The notes under the pieces are model-generated. The model was given only the letters and a program-made list of their open reading frames with translations, was not told where the DNA came from and ran no database searches. Below, in pieces: positions 19,409 to 28,195 of a DNA stretch of 64,000 nt; position 1 is the first letter of the stretch; each line of letters starts with the position of its first letter. The position numbers and the translations under genes are program-made. The DNA is taken from assembly GCA_001942045.1 (NCBI GenBank), contig MSTD01000005.1, forward strand, positions 1 to 64,000, given 5' to 3'. This DNA is from Mycolicibacterium porcinum (GTDB lineage Bacteria > Actinomycetota > Actinomycetes > Mycobacteriales > Mycobacteriaceae).

Positions 19409-21481
19409 TCAGACACCGATCTGGGTGCCGGGCTTCCACACCGCGACCACGGCGGGCCGCGCGGGAGTGTCGGCACCTCCCGGCCAATGCGACAAGGGCT
19501 TTTCCAGGCTGTGGTCGTCGCCCTCGCCCGGGTGCTGCACACAGACGGTGACGAGGTCGTCGGTGACTACCGGCCCGCACGTTTCGGCGCCGACCGGCAC
19601 GGTGAGGAACTGCTTGGTCTCACCGCGGTTCGGGCCGTCGAGCGCCACCGCGAACAATCCGTCGTTGGCATCGAGCGCATTGCCGTCGGTCGAGATCCAG
19701 AGGTTGCCGTGACTGTCGAAGGCCAGGTTGTCCGGGCAGGAGATCGGGCTGACCTGCTCCTTGTCGAATCCGGCGTAATAGGTGTCGGCCGCCTTCGGGT
19801 CGCCGCACACCAACAGCAGATCCCAGGTGAAGTCGGTGCCGGTGTGATTGTCGGTGATCTCCAGGATCTGACCGTTCTTGTTCTCGTTGCGCGGGTTGGC
19901 CGCATCGACCCCGGCCTTGCCCTCGGTGCCGCGCTTGTCGTTGTTGGTCAGTGCCACGTAGACCTTGCCGGTGTGCGGGTTGGGCTCGAAGTCTTCGGGC
20001 CGGTCCATCTTGGTGGCGCCGGCCTTGTCGGCGGCCATCCGGGTGAACACCGCCGCCTCCGCCGCGGTGATGCCCTCGACGAGCGACTCGGCCTGCCTGT
20101 TCGGTCCGGACTTCAGCAGCGGGATCCAGGTGCCGGACCCGGAGAACGAGCCCTTGGCCGGCAGCTTGCCGGTGCCGTCGATCTCAGCGGCGGGGATGTC
20201 ACTGCTCAGCTTGGCCACGTACAACGTGCCTTCATCGAGCAGGGTCATGTTGTGGGCCATGGCCGCCGGATCGGTGCCGGGCTTGATCTTCTTGGCAGAG
20301 ACGAACTTGTACATGTAGTCGAAGCGCTCGTCGTCTCCGGTGTAGACCACCACGCTGCCGTCGCCGGTGACGTAGACGTTGGCGCCCTCGTGCTTGAATC
20401 TGCCCAGCGCGGAATGTTTGACGGGCGTCGACGCCGGATCCCACGGGTTGAGTTCGACGACGTAGCCGAAGCGATTGACCTCGTTGGGGGTCTTGGTGAG
20501 GTCGAAGCGTGGGTCGAAATCCTCCCACCTGAGCTCGGACCGCTCGTGTTCGATGCCGTAGCGGTCGTAGCGGTCGGCGTCAGCCGGTTTCGGCGCCGGC
20601 GCCCCTTCGCCGGCCCCGAAGTAGCCGTGGAAGTTTTCCTCCCCGGAAAGGACTGTGCCCCAGGGTGTTACGCCGCCTGCGCAGTTGGCGAAGGTGCCGG
20701 CGACGGCGCGTCCGGTGGGGTCGGCGGCGGTCTTGACGAAGTCGGTGCCCGCCGCGGGTCCGGTGAGCGTGAACGGGGTGTCAGCCGTGATGCGGCGGTT
20801 GTAGCGGCCCATCACGGGTTTCAGTGAGCCGTCGGTGCGCCGTTCCACCTCGACCACGCCCATTCCCATGGCGGCGATCTCGATGTCGAACTGCTCGCGC
20901 GTGGGCGCCTTTGCGTTGTAGCCGGGGAACATGAATTCCGGCGTGACGTACTCGAAGTTGGTCACCAACAGGAACCGGTTGTCCTGCCCTTGGATCGGCA
21001 GTAGCGCCGCGAAGTCGTTGTTGAACCCGAACTGCTTGCGCTGGGCGTCGGCGGTCTGGCGGTTGATGTCGAACATCGGGGCATCGGGCAGTACCGGGTC
21101 GCCCCACGCGATCACCACCCGTTGCTGGTAACCGTCCGGGATCACGACGGCGTCTTTCGTATTCGGTGCCACCGCGGCGAACTTCATGCCGGGCGGCGTC
21201 TCGACCGGCAGCGCGGCCGGCGACGGCGTCTGTCCGGTCTTCGTGTCGGTACCGCAGGCGGCCAGTGCCGATCCCGCACCGACGGCCAGCACGGTGACAC
21301 CGGCGGCCCGCAGCATCGACCGGCGTGACATCTGCTTGACGATGTCGCCGAAATACTGGTTGTCGCTCGTGTTCGGTGCCGGTTTCGAGCACGCATCGCC
21401 ACATCGGTAGCGGCAGGTCACGTGCTGACGCGACGACGTTCCACGATGGGTGACAAACAGGTTCAACGGTACGAGCGGCAT
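19409..21481 (-). CDS. PhoX family alkaline phosphatase (DUF839)
   Basis: A 690-aa PhoX/DUF839 protein, a calcium- and iron-dependent phosphomonoesterase family that releases phosphate outside the cytoplasm. After a roughly 50-residue N-terminal segment there is a Tat signal, SRRSMLRAAGVTVLAVG, leading to a lipobox-like ALAACG (about residues 53-75). Mycobacterial PhoX proteins commonly carry this long leader, so I kept the ATG at 21481. Conserved segments include NCAGGVTPWGTVLSGEENF, SPISCPDNLAFDSHGNLWI and TDDLVTVCVQHPGEGDD near the C-terminus. Export by Tat agrees with cytoplasmic cofactor loading. It is preceded by a hairpin that separates it from the upstream hydrolase gene. Confidence 0.88.
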   Translation of the reverse strand: MPLVPLNLFVTHRGTSSRQHVTCRYRCGDACSKPAPNTSDNQYFGDIVKQMSRRSMLRAAGVTVLAVGAGSALAACGTDTKTGQTPSPAALPVETPPGMKFAAVAPNTKDAVVIPDGYQQRVVIAWGDPVLPDAPMFDINRQTADAQRKQFGFNNDFAALLPIQGQDNRFLLVTNFEYVTPEFMFPGYNAKAPTREQFDIEIAAMGMGVVEVERRTDGSLKPVMGRYNRRITADTPFTLTGPAAGTDFVKTAADPTGRAVAGTFANCAGGVTPWGTVLSGEENFHGYFGAGEGAPAPKPADADRYDRYGIEHERSELRWEDFDPRFDLTKTPNEVNRFGYVVELNPWDPASTPVKHSALGRFKHEGANVYVTGDGSVVVYTGDDERFDYMYKFVSAKKIKPGTDPAAMAHNMTLLDEGTLYVAKLSSDIPAAEIDGTGKLPAKGSFSGSGTWIPLLKSGPNRQAESLVEGITAAEAAVFTRMAADKAGATKMDRPEDFEPNPHTGKVYVALTNNDKRGTEGKAGVDAANPRNENKNGQILEITDNHTGTDFTWDLLLVCGDPKAADTYYAGFDKEQVSPISCPDNLAFDSHGNLWISTDGNALDANDGLFAVALDGPNRGETKQFLTVPVGAETCGPVVTDDLVTVCVQHPGEGDDHSLEKPLSHWPGGADTPARPAVVAVWKPGTQIGV

Positions 21482-21494
21482 TCCGCGCAGATCC

Positions 21495-21540
21495 TTCCGC
21501 CAGACACCGGCCAGCGGGCTGAGCGGCCGGACTGGCGGAA
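21495..21540. terminator. Hairpin between the Rv0045c-like gene and phoX
   Basis: The inverted repeat TTCCGCCAG (21495-21503) / CTGGCGGAA (21532-21540) continues inward as CCGGCC / GGCCGG, giving a long stem with a small internal loop. It lies 45 nt after the alpha/beta hydrolase stop and upstream of phoX on the minus strand. This is consistent with a terminator for the hydrolase transcript. Confidence 0.6.
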
Positions 21541-21585
21541 ACCTACGGGAGCTGAACGATCAGCGGGTTAACAGCAGGCGACCTG

Positions 21586-22500
21586 CTAGCTACCGAGAAT
21601 GCCGCGCAGGATCTCCACCAGCTTGGCGGGCTGGTCACCCTGCACGGAGTGGCCGGAGTCGGCCACCACATGGGTGCGCTGAAAGCCCGGTGCGGTCCGG
21701 GAGAACGTCTCGGCGTCCTCGTCGTTGACGAAGAACGAGTTCGCGCCGCGGATCAGGGTGGTGGGCATGGTGATCGCCGGAACGTCGTCCCACAGCCCCT
21801 CAAACCCGTCGCCCTTGCGGAACGAGTCGTAGCGCCAGGTCCAGGTGCCGTCCTCGAGCTGCTTGGAGTTGTGGAAGACGCCGCGCCGCAACGATTTCCG
21901 GTCCCGATGCGGAGCCGCGGCGATGGTCACGTCCAGCATGGCCTGAAACGTCGGGAAGGTGCGGTGCTCCTGCACCAGCGCCACGGTGCCCATCTGGGCC
22001 TTGGTCATCTCGTTGTGGCGTTCGGGTGCCGACGGGGTGACGTCGACGAGCGCGAGTTCGGGCACCAGCCGGGGTTCGGTGGCCGCGATCCGCAGCGCGG
22101 TCAGCCCGCCCAGTGACATGCCGACCACCAGGCGTGGTTCGGGGGCGAGTGTCTCGAGCACCGGAATCAGGCCGGCCGCATTGAGTTTGGGACCGTAGTC
22201 GCCGTCCTCGCGCCAGGCGGAGCGGCCGTGGCCCGGCAGGTCGACGGCCAGCGCGGGCTCACCGAGCCCTAGGATCACGGTGTCCCAGGTGTGGGCGTTC
22301 TGGCCGCCGCCGTGCAGGAACACGACCCGAGGGGCGTCGGTGCCGAACTTCAGCGCGCTGATCGGTCCCTGCTCGATGCGCTCGACCGCCGGCAGCGGCC
22401 CATTCACGCCGATCTGCTCGGCGTTCTCGGGCAGCAGCGCGAACTCGTCGACCGTCAGCAGTTCCTCGTCAGAAATCTCGGGGGCCACGTCTGCGGACAT
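21586..22500 (-). CDS. Alpha/beta hydrolase, Rv0045c-like esterase
   Basis: A 304-aa alpha/beta hydrolase with the oxyanion segment VFLHGGGQNAHTWD (about residue 78) and nucleophile elbow VGMSLGG (Ser about 154). The C-terminal catalytic histidine is in VADSGHSVQGDQP (about 286). It matches Rv0045c, a structurally studied esterase with broad short-chain ester activity. The physiological substrate is unknown. It is located between AhpF and PhoX on the same strand; 34 nt separate it from ahpF, so read-through from the ahp transcript is possible. Confidence 0.88.
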   Translation of the reverse strand: MSADVAPEISDEELLTVDEFALLPENAEQIGVNGPLPAVERIEQGPISALKFGTDAPRVVFLHGGGQNAHTWDTVILGLGEPALAVDLPGHGRSAWREDGDYGPKLNAAGLIPVLETLAPEPRLVVGMSLGGLTALRIAATEPRLVPELALVDVTPSAPERHNEMTKAQMGTVALVQEHRTFPTFQAMLDVTIAAAPHRDRKSLRRGVFHNSKQLEDGTWTWRYDSFRKGDGFEGLWDDVPAITMPTTLIRGANSFFVNDEDAETFSRTAPGFQRTHVVADSGHSVQGDQPAKLVEILRGILGS

Positions 22501-22534
22501 TACCCCCGGGAGACCCCCGTGAGCCGGGTCGCCC

Positions 22535-24106
22535 TCAGCTGCCGACCGGGGCGGTGGTCCGAATCAGGTGATCGAACGCGGACAGCGCTGCCGTCGCACC
22601 GGCTCCGGCGGCGATGACAATCTGCTTGAACGGCACCGTCGTGCAGTCGCCTGCGGCGAACACGCCGGGGACCGACGTCTGGCCGCGCTCGTCGATGACG
22701 ATCTCACCGCGCTTGGACAGTTCGACGCTGCCTTCGAGCCACTCGGTGTTGGGCAGCAGACCGATCTGGACGAAGACGCCCTGCAGCTCGAGGTTGTGCG
22801 ACTGGCCCGTGGTGCGGTCCTGGTAGGTCAGGCCGGTCACCTGGTCGCCGTCGCCGAGGACCTCGGTGGTCAACGTGCTCAGCAGGATGTCGACGTTGGG
22901 CAGGCTGCGGAGCTTGCGCTGCAGCACCTCGTCGGCGCGCAGCACCGAGTCGAATTCGATCAGCGTCACGTGGGAGACGACGCCGGCCAGGTCGATCGCG
23001 GCCTCCACGCCGGAGTTGCCGCCGCCGACGACGGCGACCCGCTTGCCCTTGAACAGCGGTCCGTCGCAGTGCGGGCAGTAGGTGACGCCCTTGTTGCGGT
23101 ACTCGGCCTCACCCGGCACGTCCATCGCGCGCCAGCGGGCGCCGGTGGCGAGGATGACGGTGCGCGCGGTCAGCGAGGCGCCGCTTTCCAGCGAGATCTC
23201 GATGAGGCCGCCCTCGTCGAGCGCCGGCAGCAGCTTCGCGCCGCGCTGGGTCTTCATCACGTCGACGTCATACTCACCGACGTGGGCCTCCAGCGCCGCG
23301 GCGTACTTCGGTCCCTCGGTGTGCGGGACGGAGATGTAGTTCTCGATCGCCATGGTGTCGAGCACCTGACCGCCGAACCGCTCGGCAACCACGCCCGTGC
23401 GAATTCCCTTGCGAGCGGCGTAGATTGCGGCCGCGGCCCCTGCGGGCCCACCGCCGACCACCAGCACGTCGAAGGGGTCCTTCTCGGCGATCGCCTCGGC
23501 GGTGCGCTGCGCGGCGCCGGTGTCGACCTTGCCGATGATCTGCTCGAGGGTCATGCGGCCGGAGTCGAACAACTCACCGTTGAGGAACACGGTGGGAACG
23601 GCCAGCACCTTGCGCTGTTCGACCTCGTCCTTGAACAGCGCGCCGTCGATGGCGACGTGGCTGATGCGCGGATTGAGGATTGCCATCAGGTTCAGGGCCT
23701 GCACCACGTCGGGGCAGTTCTGGCAGGACAGCGAGAAGTAGGTCTCGAAGTGCAGGTCGGTGTCGAGGTTCCGCACCTGCTCGAGCAGTTCGGGGGCTTC
23801 CTTCGACGGATACCCGCCGACCTGCAGCAGGGCCAGCGCCAGCGAGGAGAACTCGTGGCCGAGCGGGATGCCGGCGAACCGGACCTCGACATCGGTGCCG
23901 GTGCGGCGGATGGCGAACGACGGCCGCCGGGCGTCGTCGTCGGCGCGTGAATAGGTGATCTTGTCCGACATCGCCGCGATCTCGGTGAGCAGCTCGGCGA
24001 GCTCGGCGGACTTGGAACCGTCATCGAGGGAGGACACCAGCTCGATCGGCACGGTCAGCCGCTCCAGCAGGGACTTCAATTGGCCGGCGAGTGAGGTGTC
24101 GAGCAT
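22535..24106 (-). CDS. ahpF: Alkyl hydroperoxide reductase subunit F
   Basis: A 523-aa NADH-dependent flavoprotein disulfide reductase that regenerates AhpC. The N-terminal tandem thioredoxin-fold domain carries CQNC (about residues 127-130). The FAD/NAD domains contain [12 protein letters not shown] (about 213) and [12 protein letters not shown] (about 354). The thioredoxin-reductase-type redox centre is YCPHCDG (about 343). All four redox cysteines of E. coli AhpF are present and the length is nearly the same (521 aa). ATG at 24106 has GGAG about 10 nt upstream and is preferred to the ATG five codons earlier. It lies 128 nt after ahpC on the same strand. Confidence 0.93.
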   Translation of the reverse strand: MLDTSLAGQLKSLLERLTVPIELVSSLDDGSKSAELAELLTEIAAMSDKITYSRADDDARRPSFAIRRTGTDVEVRFAGIPLGHEFSSLALALLQVGGYPSKEAPELLEQVRNLDTDLHFETYFSLSCQNCPDVVQALNLMAILNPRISHVAIDGALFKDEVEQRKVLAVPTVFLNGELFDSGRMTLEQIIGKVDTGAAQRTAEAIAEKDPFDVLVVGGGPAGAAAAIYAARKGIRTGVVAERFGGQVLDTMAIENYISVPHTEGPKYAAALEAHVGEYDVDVMKTQRGAKLLPALDEGGLIEISLESGASLTARTVILATGARWRAMDVPGEAEYRNKGVTYCPHCDGPLFKGKRVAVVGGGNSGVEAAIDLAGVVSHVTLIEFDSVLRADEVLQRKLRSLPNVDILLSTLTTEVLGDGDQVTGLTYQDRTTGQSHNLELQGVFVQIGLLPNTEWLEGSVELSKRGEIVIDERGQTSVPGVFAAGDCTTVPFKQIVIAAGAGATAALSAFDHLIRTTAPVGS

Positions 24107-24234
24107 GCGGATCAACTCCATCGAGGATAGGAATGGCTGGGCCGTTCGCGGCCCGAAAGATGTTGGGGTGAAGCAGTTCTGGTGAGCGGTACGGGCCGGG
24201 CGGACCAGGCCCGTACCGCTGACAGCAGTGCGAA

Positions 24235-24798
24235 CTAGATCTTGCCGACGAGTTCCAGCGACGGGGCCAGGGTCTCTTCGCCCTCTTCCCACTTGGCCGG
24301 GCAGACCTCGCCCGGGTGGTTGCGGACGTACTGGGCGGCCTTGACCTTGCGGACCAGCTCGGCGGCGTTGCGGCCGATGCCCTCGGCGGTGACCTCGGTG
24401 AACTGGATGACACCGTCGGGGTCGACCAGGAAGGTGCCGCGGTCGGCCAGGCCCTCGCCCTCACGGAGCACCTCGAAGTCGGTGCTGATCTGCAGGGTCG
24501 GATCGCCGATCATGGCGTACTGGATCTTGCCGATCGTGTCGGACGAGTCGTGCCACGCCTTGTGGGTGAAGTGCGTGTCGGTGGACACCGAGAACACCTC
24601 GACGCCGAGGCGCTGCAGCTCCTCGTAGTGGTCGGCCAAGTCGCCGAGCTCGGTCGGGCAGACGAAGGTGAAGTCGGCCGGGTAGAAGAAGAAAATGGCC
24701 CACTTGCCCTTGATGTCGGCGTCCGACACGGGGATGAATGTGCCGTTTTTGTAAGCGGTCGCGGAGAACGGCTTGATCTGCTTGTTGATCAGGGCCAC
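24235..24798 (-). CDS. ahpC: Alkyl hydroperoxide reductase subunit C, E. coli type
   Basis: A typical 2-Cys peroxiredoxin of 187 aa, the same length as E. coli AhpC. The peroxidatic Cys47 is in FTFVCPTE and the resolving Cys166 in [10 protein letters not shown]. It reduces hydroperoxides and is recycled by AhpF encoded next to it. This is the enterobacterial-type AhpC with AhpF partner, not the 195-aa AhpC with AhpD partner found beside oxyR in M. tuberculosis. The AhpC/AhpF pair interrupts the usual Rv0045c-ino1 order. The 138 nt upstream, before the ino1 terminator, should hold its promoter; I see no clear OxyR site. Confidence 0.94.
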   Translation of the reverse strand: MALINKQIKPFSATAYKNGTFIPVSDADIKGKWAIFFFYPADFTFVCPTELGDLADHYEELQRLGVEVFSVSTDTHFTHKAWHDSSDTIGKIQYAMIGDPTLQISTDFEVLREGEGLADRGTFLVDPDGVIQFTEVTAEGIGRNAAELVRKVKAAQYVRNHPGEVCPAKWEEGEETLAPSLELVGKI

Positions 24799-24936
24799 GG
24801 GGTACCTCTATTCGTCACTGTCGGATGTGTACTGCGGCTCCCAGCCTAGTTGTTTTCTTGAATAGATCCAGTTTATCGGCCCGCTTGTGGTAGGACTCAC
24901 AACGCCGACCGCATGATCCGGCCCCCTCAAACACCA

Positions 24937-24969
24937 AGTGGGCGGCCAGGATTCACCTGGCCGCCCACT
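24937..24969. terminator. Strong terminator downstream of ino1
   Basis: A perfect 14-bp inverted repeat AGTGGGCGGCCAGG / CCTGGCCGCCCACT with a 5-nt loop (ATTCA) lies 11 nt after the ino1 stop on the minus strand. It should insulate ahpC from ino1 transcription. Confidence 0.85.
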
Positions 24970-24980
24970 GAGGAGAGGAT

Positions 24981-26072
24981 CTAGCCCTCGATGAAGCTCT
25001 CCAGCTCGATGCGCGCGACATCGTCGGCGATCTGCTTCGGCGGGCTCTTCATCAGGTAGGCCGAGGCCGCTTCGATGGGGCCGCCGATGCCGCGGTCCTT
25101 GGCGATCTTGGCGGCGCGCACCGCGTCGATGATGACGCCGGCCGAGTTGGGGGAGTCCCACACCTCGAGCTTGTACTCCAGGTTCAGCGGCACGTCACCG
25201 AAGGCGCGGCCTTCGAGGCGGACGTAGGCCCACTTGCGGTCGTCGAGCCACGCGACGTGGTCGGACGGGCCGATGTGAACGTTCTTGTCCTCGACCTTGC
25301 CGGCCAGCGAGCCGGTCAGGTTGGAGGTGACGGCCTGGGTCTTGGACACCTTCTTGGACTCCAGGCGCGAGCGCTCCAGCATGTTGAGGAAGTCCATGTT
25401 GCCGCCGACGTTGAGCTGGTAGGTGCGGTCCAGAGTGACGCCGCGGTCCTCGAACAGCTTGGCCATCACGCGGTGGGTGATGGTCGCGCCGACCTGGCTC
25501 TTGATGTCGTCGCCGACGATGGGCACACCGGCGTCGGCGAACTTCTTGGCCCACACCGGGTCGGAGGCGATGAACACCGGCAGCGCGTTGACGAAGGCCA
25601 CGCCGGCGTCGATGGCGCACTGGGCGTAGAACTTGTCGGCCTCTTCGGAGCCGACCGGCAGGTAGGAGACCAGCACGTCGACCTTGGCGTCCTTGAGCGC
25701 CTGGACGACGTCGACGGGCTCGAAGTCGGAGATCTCGATGGTGTCGGCGTAGTACTTGCCGATGCCGTCGAGGGTGGGGCCGCGCTGCACCGTCACGTTG
25801 GTCGGTGGCACGTCGGCGATCTTGATGGTGTTGTTCTCGGAGGCGAAGATGGCCTCGGACAGGTCGAAGCCGACCTTCTTGGCGTCGACGTCGAACGCGG
25901 CGACGAACTTCACGTCACGCACGTGGTAGGGGCCGAACTTCACGTGCATCAGGCCCGGCACAGTCGTGTTCTCATCGGCGTTGTGGTAGTACTGCACGCC
26001 CTGGACCAGGGATGATGCGCAGTTACCGACGCCGACGATGGCGACCCGGATTTCTCCTGCGTGCTCAGACAT
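24981..26072 (-). CDS. ino1: Inositol-3-phosphate synthase
   Basis: A 363-aa NAD-dependent enzyme that converts glucose-6-phosphate to 1D-myo-inositol 3-phosphate. This is the first committed step to phosphatidylinositol, lipoarabinomannan and mycothiol. The Rossmann motif [13 protein letters not shown] is near residue 14. The conserved [44 protein letters not shown] and [12 protein letters not shown] blocks all match Rv0046c. ATG 26072 has AAGGAG 8 nt upstream and matches the Rv0046c start. An in-frame ATG at 26135 overlapping the padR stop (ATGA) is an alternative. A strong terminator follows. Upstream padR on the same strand is a plausible regulator, as proposed for Rv0047c. Confidence 0.95.
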   Translation of the reverse strand: MSEHAGEIRVAIVGVGNCASSLVQGVQYYHNADENTTVPGLMHVKFGPYHVRDVKFVAAFDVDAKKVGFDLSEAIFASENNTIKIADVPPTNVTVQRGPTLDGIGKYYADTIEISDFEPVDVVQALKDAKVDVLVSYLPVGSEEADKFYAQCAIDAGVAFVNALPVFIASDPVWAKKFADAGVPIVGDDIKSQVGATITHRVMAKLFEDRGVTLDRTYQLNVGGNMDFLNMLERSRLESKKVSKTQAVTSNLTGSLAGKVEDKNVHIGPSDHVAWLDDRKWAYVRLEGRAFGDVPLNLEYKLEVWDSPNSAGVIIDAVRAAKIAKDRGIGGPIEAASAYLMKSPPKQIADDVARIELESFIEG

Positions 26073-26131
26073 GGACGATCTCCTTACTCGTTCTGTGTGC
26101 TCGGCCTGGGGGGCCGCGTTCGGAGCGGTGC

Positions 26132-26677
26132 TCATATGTTTTCCGGGCGCCCCTGCGCCGTACGTTCAGCCGCGATCAACTCGTTGAGCCATTTGACTTC
26201 TCGTTCGCTGGACTCCAGGCCCAGCTGGTGCAGCTGACGGGTGTACCGGTCGAAAGAGCTACTGGCCCGCGCAACGGCTTCACGCAGACCTTCCCGGCGT
26301 TCCTCCACCTGGCGGCGGCGCCCCTCCAGAATCCGCATCCTGGCCTCGGCCGGGGTGCGGTTGAAGAAGGCAAGGTGGACACCGAACCCGTCGTCGGAGA
26401 AGTTCTGTGGTCCCGTGTCGGCGACCAACTCGCTGAATCGCTGTTTGCCGGCATCGGTCAGCTGGTACACCCGCCGAGCCCGACGCACCTTGGTGGGTCC
26501 CAAGGGTGCGGCGTCCTCGACGATCAGGCCGTCGGCCTGCATGCGACGTAATGCCGGGTAGAGCGACCCATACGAGAACGCCCTGAACGCCCCCAACAGA
26601 CCCGTCAATCGCTTGCGCAGCTCATAGCCGTGCATGGGTGACTCGAGCAAGAGGCCCAGGATTGCGAGCTCAAGCAT
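26132..26677 (-). CDS. PadR family transcriptional regulator (Rv0047c-like)
   Basis: A 181-aa PadR regulator with an N-terminal winged helix starting [23 protein letters not shown] (given here as residues 2-24) and a C-terminal helical dimerisation domain (about 110-178). PadR proteins are ligand-responsive repressors. The ATG at 26677 is preceded by AAAGGGGG, a very strong ribosome-binding site; the longer open frame upstream has no support. It lies 59 nt before ino1 and corresponds to Rv0047c, so the two probably form an operon. Confidence 0.88.
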   Translation of the reverse strand: MLELAILGLLLESPMHGYELRKRLTGLLGAFRAFSYGSLYPALRRMQADGLIVEDAAPLGPTKVRRARRVYQLTDAGKQRFSELVADTGPQNFSDDGFGVHLAFFNRTPAEARMRILEGRRRQVEERREGLREAVARASSSFDRYTRQLHQLGLESSEREVKWLNELIAAERTAQGRPENI

Positions 26678-26833
26678 CAAGTTCACCCCCTTTCGACAGA
26701 TCAGATGGAATTGATCGCTACGACGGATCAACACCTCGGCCAACTGTATCGCGCCGATATATTGCATGCCAAGAGGAGACCGTTGGTGATCGTTCGGATA
26801 CCTGGCCGATCGCGCAGCGTTGACCTGTCGGGC

Positions 26834-27703
26834 TCACCCGTTGTTGCGGTACATCCCCTTGACTGTGCCGTCGGGATAGAGGTCGATGCTCCCGCCGCCG
26901 AAATCGCTGCTGACGATGACGGCGATATTGATGGCGTCAGGCGTCGCGGGGTCTTCCGACGGCGTGATGCGCAACCAGGTGCTCTTCACATCGGCGCGTT
27001 TGGTGTTCAGGGTGTCGGGTGCGCCCCGCATGATCCCGAGAACCTTCTCGTAGTCGAACGCGGCGAGGTCGACGAGGCGGTCGTCCTTCTCGACATTGCG
27101 CGGATCCGTGCTGGGGTCGCCCCAGCCGCCGGTGTACCGGTAGTAGAGCTTCTTGCGGCTGTCCTGCGGATCGGGCCGGTAGAGCAAGGCCGAATCGGGA
27201 TCGATGTGCAGCTCGAAGCCGGTGGTGGCGCCGAACTTCTTGCGCATCTGTTCGAAGAGTCCTTTGACCCCGTTGAGCGATTGCAGCTGGGTCGGCGGGG
27301 TGAGCACCACCGGGTCGATGCCGTCGGGCACAGCACCCGGGTCGGGATTGAAACTCAACGGTGACGAGGTGTTTCCGTACAGACCCCAGCCGATGCCGAT
27401 CCCGAGCACGACCAGCACTGCGGCCGAGGCCAGCCGCAGTCCCCAGCCGCCGCCGGGTTTGCGGACGCGCGGCAGGCGGGGCTTGGTCAGCGTCGGCAGC
27501 TGCACCGGGGCGCCGGAGGTCTGCAGATCCTCGACCAGACGGGCCAGATCGCCCAGCGTGGTGGCGTTGGTGGCCGCCGACACCCGTTGGCGGTGCTCCT
27601 CCATGGACAACTGGCCCTCGCCGAGTGCGTTGTCGAGCACTTTGCAGGTGTCGTTGCGGTCACTGTCTTTGGCCCGCGTGTTCGAGGGTTGCCGGGTTGC
27701 CAC
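26834..27703 (-). CDS. DUF1707-domain membrane-anchored protein (Rv0048c-like)
   Basis: The 289-aa protein has an N-terminal DUF1707/SHOCT-like helical motif (about residues 12-65, with LGEGQLSMEEHRQRV). One membrane helix follows (about 92-114, LASAAVLVVLGIGIGWGLYG), then an extracytoplasmic globular domain of about 170 residues. It matches Rv0048c. The function is unknown. The outer domain contains a repeated Asp/Tyr pattern but no catalytic motif I recognise. GTG at 27703 starts just before the DUF1707 motif; the open frame continues upstream without family similarity. It is divergent from the DUF5318 gene. Confidence 0.78.
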   Translation of the reverse strand: MATRQPSNTRAKDSDRNDTCKVLDNALGEGQLSMEEHRQRVSAATNATTLGDLARLVEDLQTSGAPVQLPTLTKPRLPRVRKPGGGWGLRLASAAVLVVLGIGIGWGLYGNTSSPLSFNPDPGAVPDGIDPVVLTPPTQLQSLNGVKGLFEQMRKKFGATTGFELHIDPDSALLYRPDPQDSRKKLYYRYTGGWGDPSTDPRNVEKDDRLVDLAAFDYEKVLGIMRGAPDTLNTKRADVKSTWLRITPSEDPATPDAINIAVIVSSDFGGGSIDLYPDGTVKGMYRNNG

Positions 27704-27772
27704 GGAAGAGATCGTAGGAGGTGTGATGCGGTCGCGCCTCGGTCTGCAGGGGGCCGACGTACTCTGGTCTTC

Positions 27773-28195
27773 GTGCGATTGCAGAGACAGGTGGTGGATT
27801 ACGCGCTTCGGCGGCGGTCCCTGCTGGCTGAGGTCTATTCGGGGCGCACCGGCGTCTCGGAGGTCTGTGATGCCAACCCGTACCTGCTTCGCGCGGCAAA
27901 GTTTCACGGCAAGCAGAGTTCGGTGATGTGTCCGATCTGCCGTAAGGAGCAGCTCACGCTGGTGTCGTGGGTTTTCGGTGATCATCTGGGCCCGGTATCG
28001 GGCTCGGCGCGCACCGCGGAGGAGCTGGTGATGTTGGCAACTCGTTACGACGAGTTCGCAGTCCATGTGGTTGAGGTATGCCGCACCTGCAGTTGGAATC
28101 ATTTGGTCAAGTCATATGTCCTGGGCGCGCCTCGGCCGCCGAAGGCACGTGGCACTCGAGGCACGCGCAAGTCGGCGCGTACGGCCAGTGAATAA
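27773..28195 (+). CDS. DUF5318 family zinc-ribbon-like protein (Rv0049-like)
   Basis: A 140-aa basic protein with two Cys pairs, CPIC (about residue 54) and CRTC (about 105), that could form a zinc ribbon. Its C-terminal tail is Arg/Lys/Thr-rich. It matches Rv0049, which precedes ponA1 in M. tuberculosis. GTG at 27773 gives the conserved N-terminus RLQRQVVDYALRRRSLL. The last 8 nt overlap the GTG start of ponA1, which indicates translational coupling with cell-wall synthesis genes. No function has been established. Confidence 0.85.
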   Translation: MRLQRQVVDYALRRRSLLAEVYSGRTGVSEVCDANPYLLRAAKFHGKQSSVMCPICRKEQLTLVSWVFGDHLGPVSGSARTAEELVMLATRYDEFAVHVVEVCRTCSWNHLVKSYVLGAPRPPKARGTRGTRKSARTASE

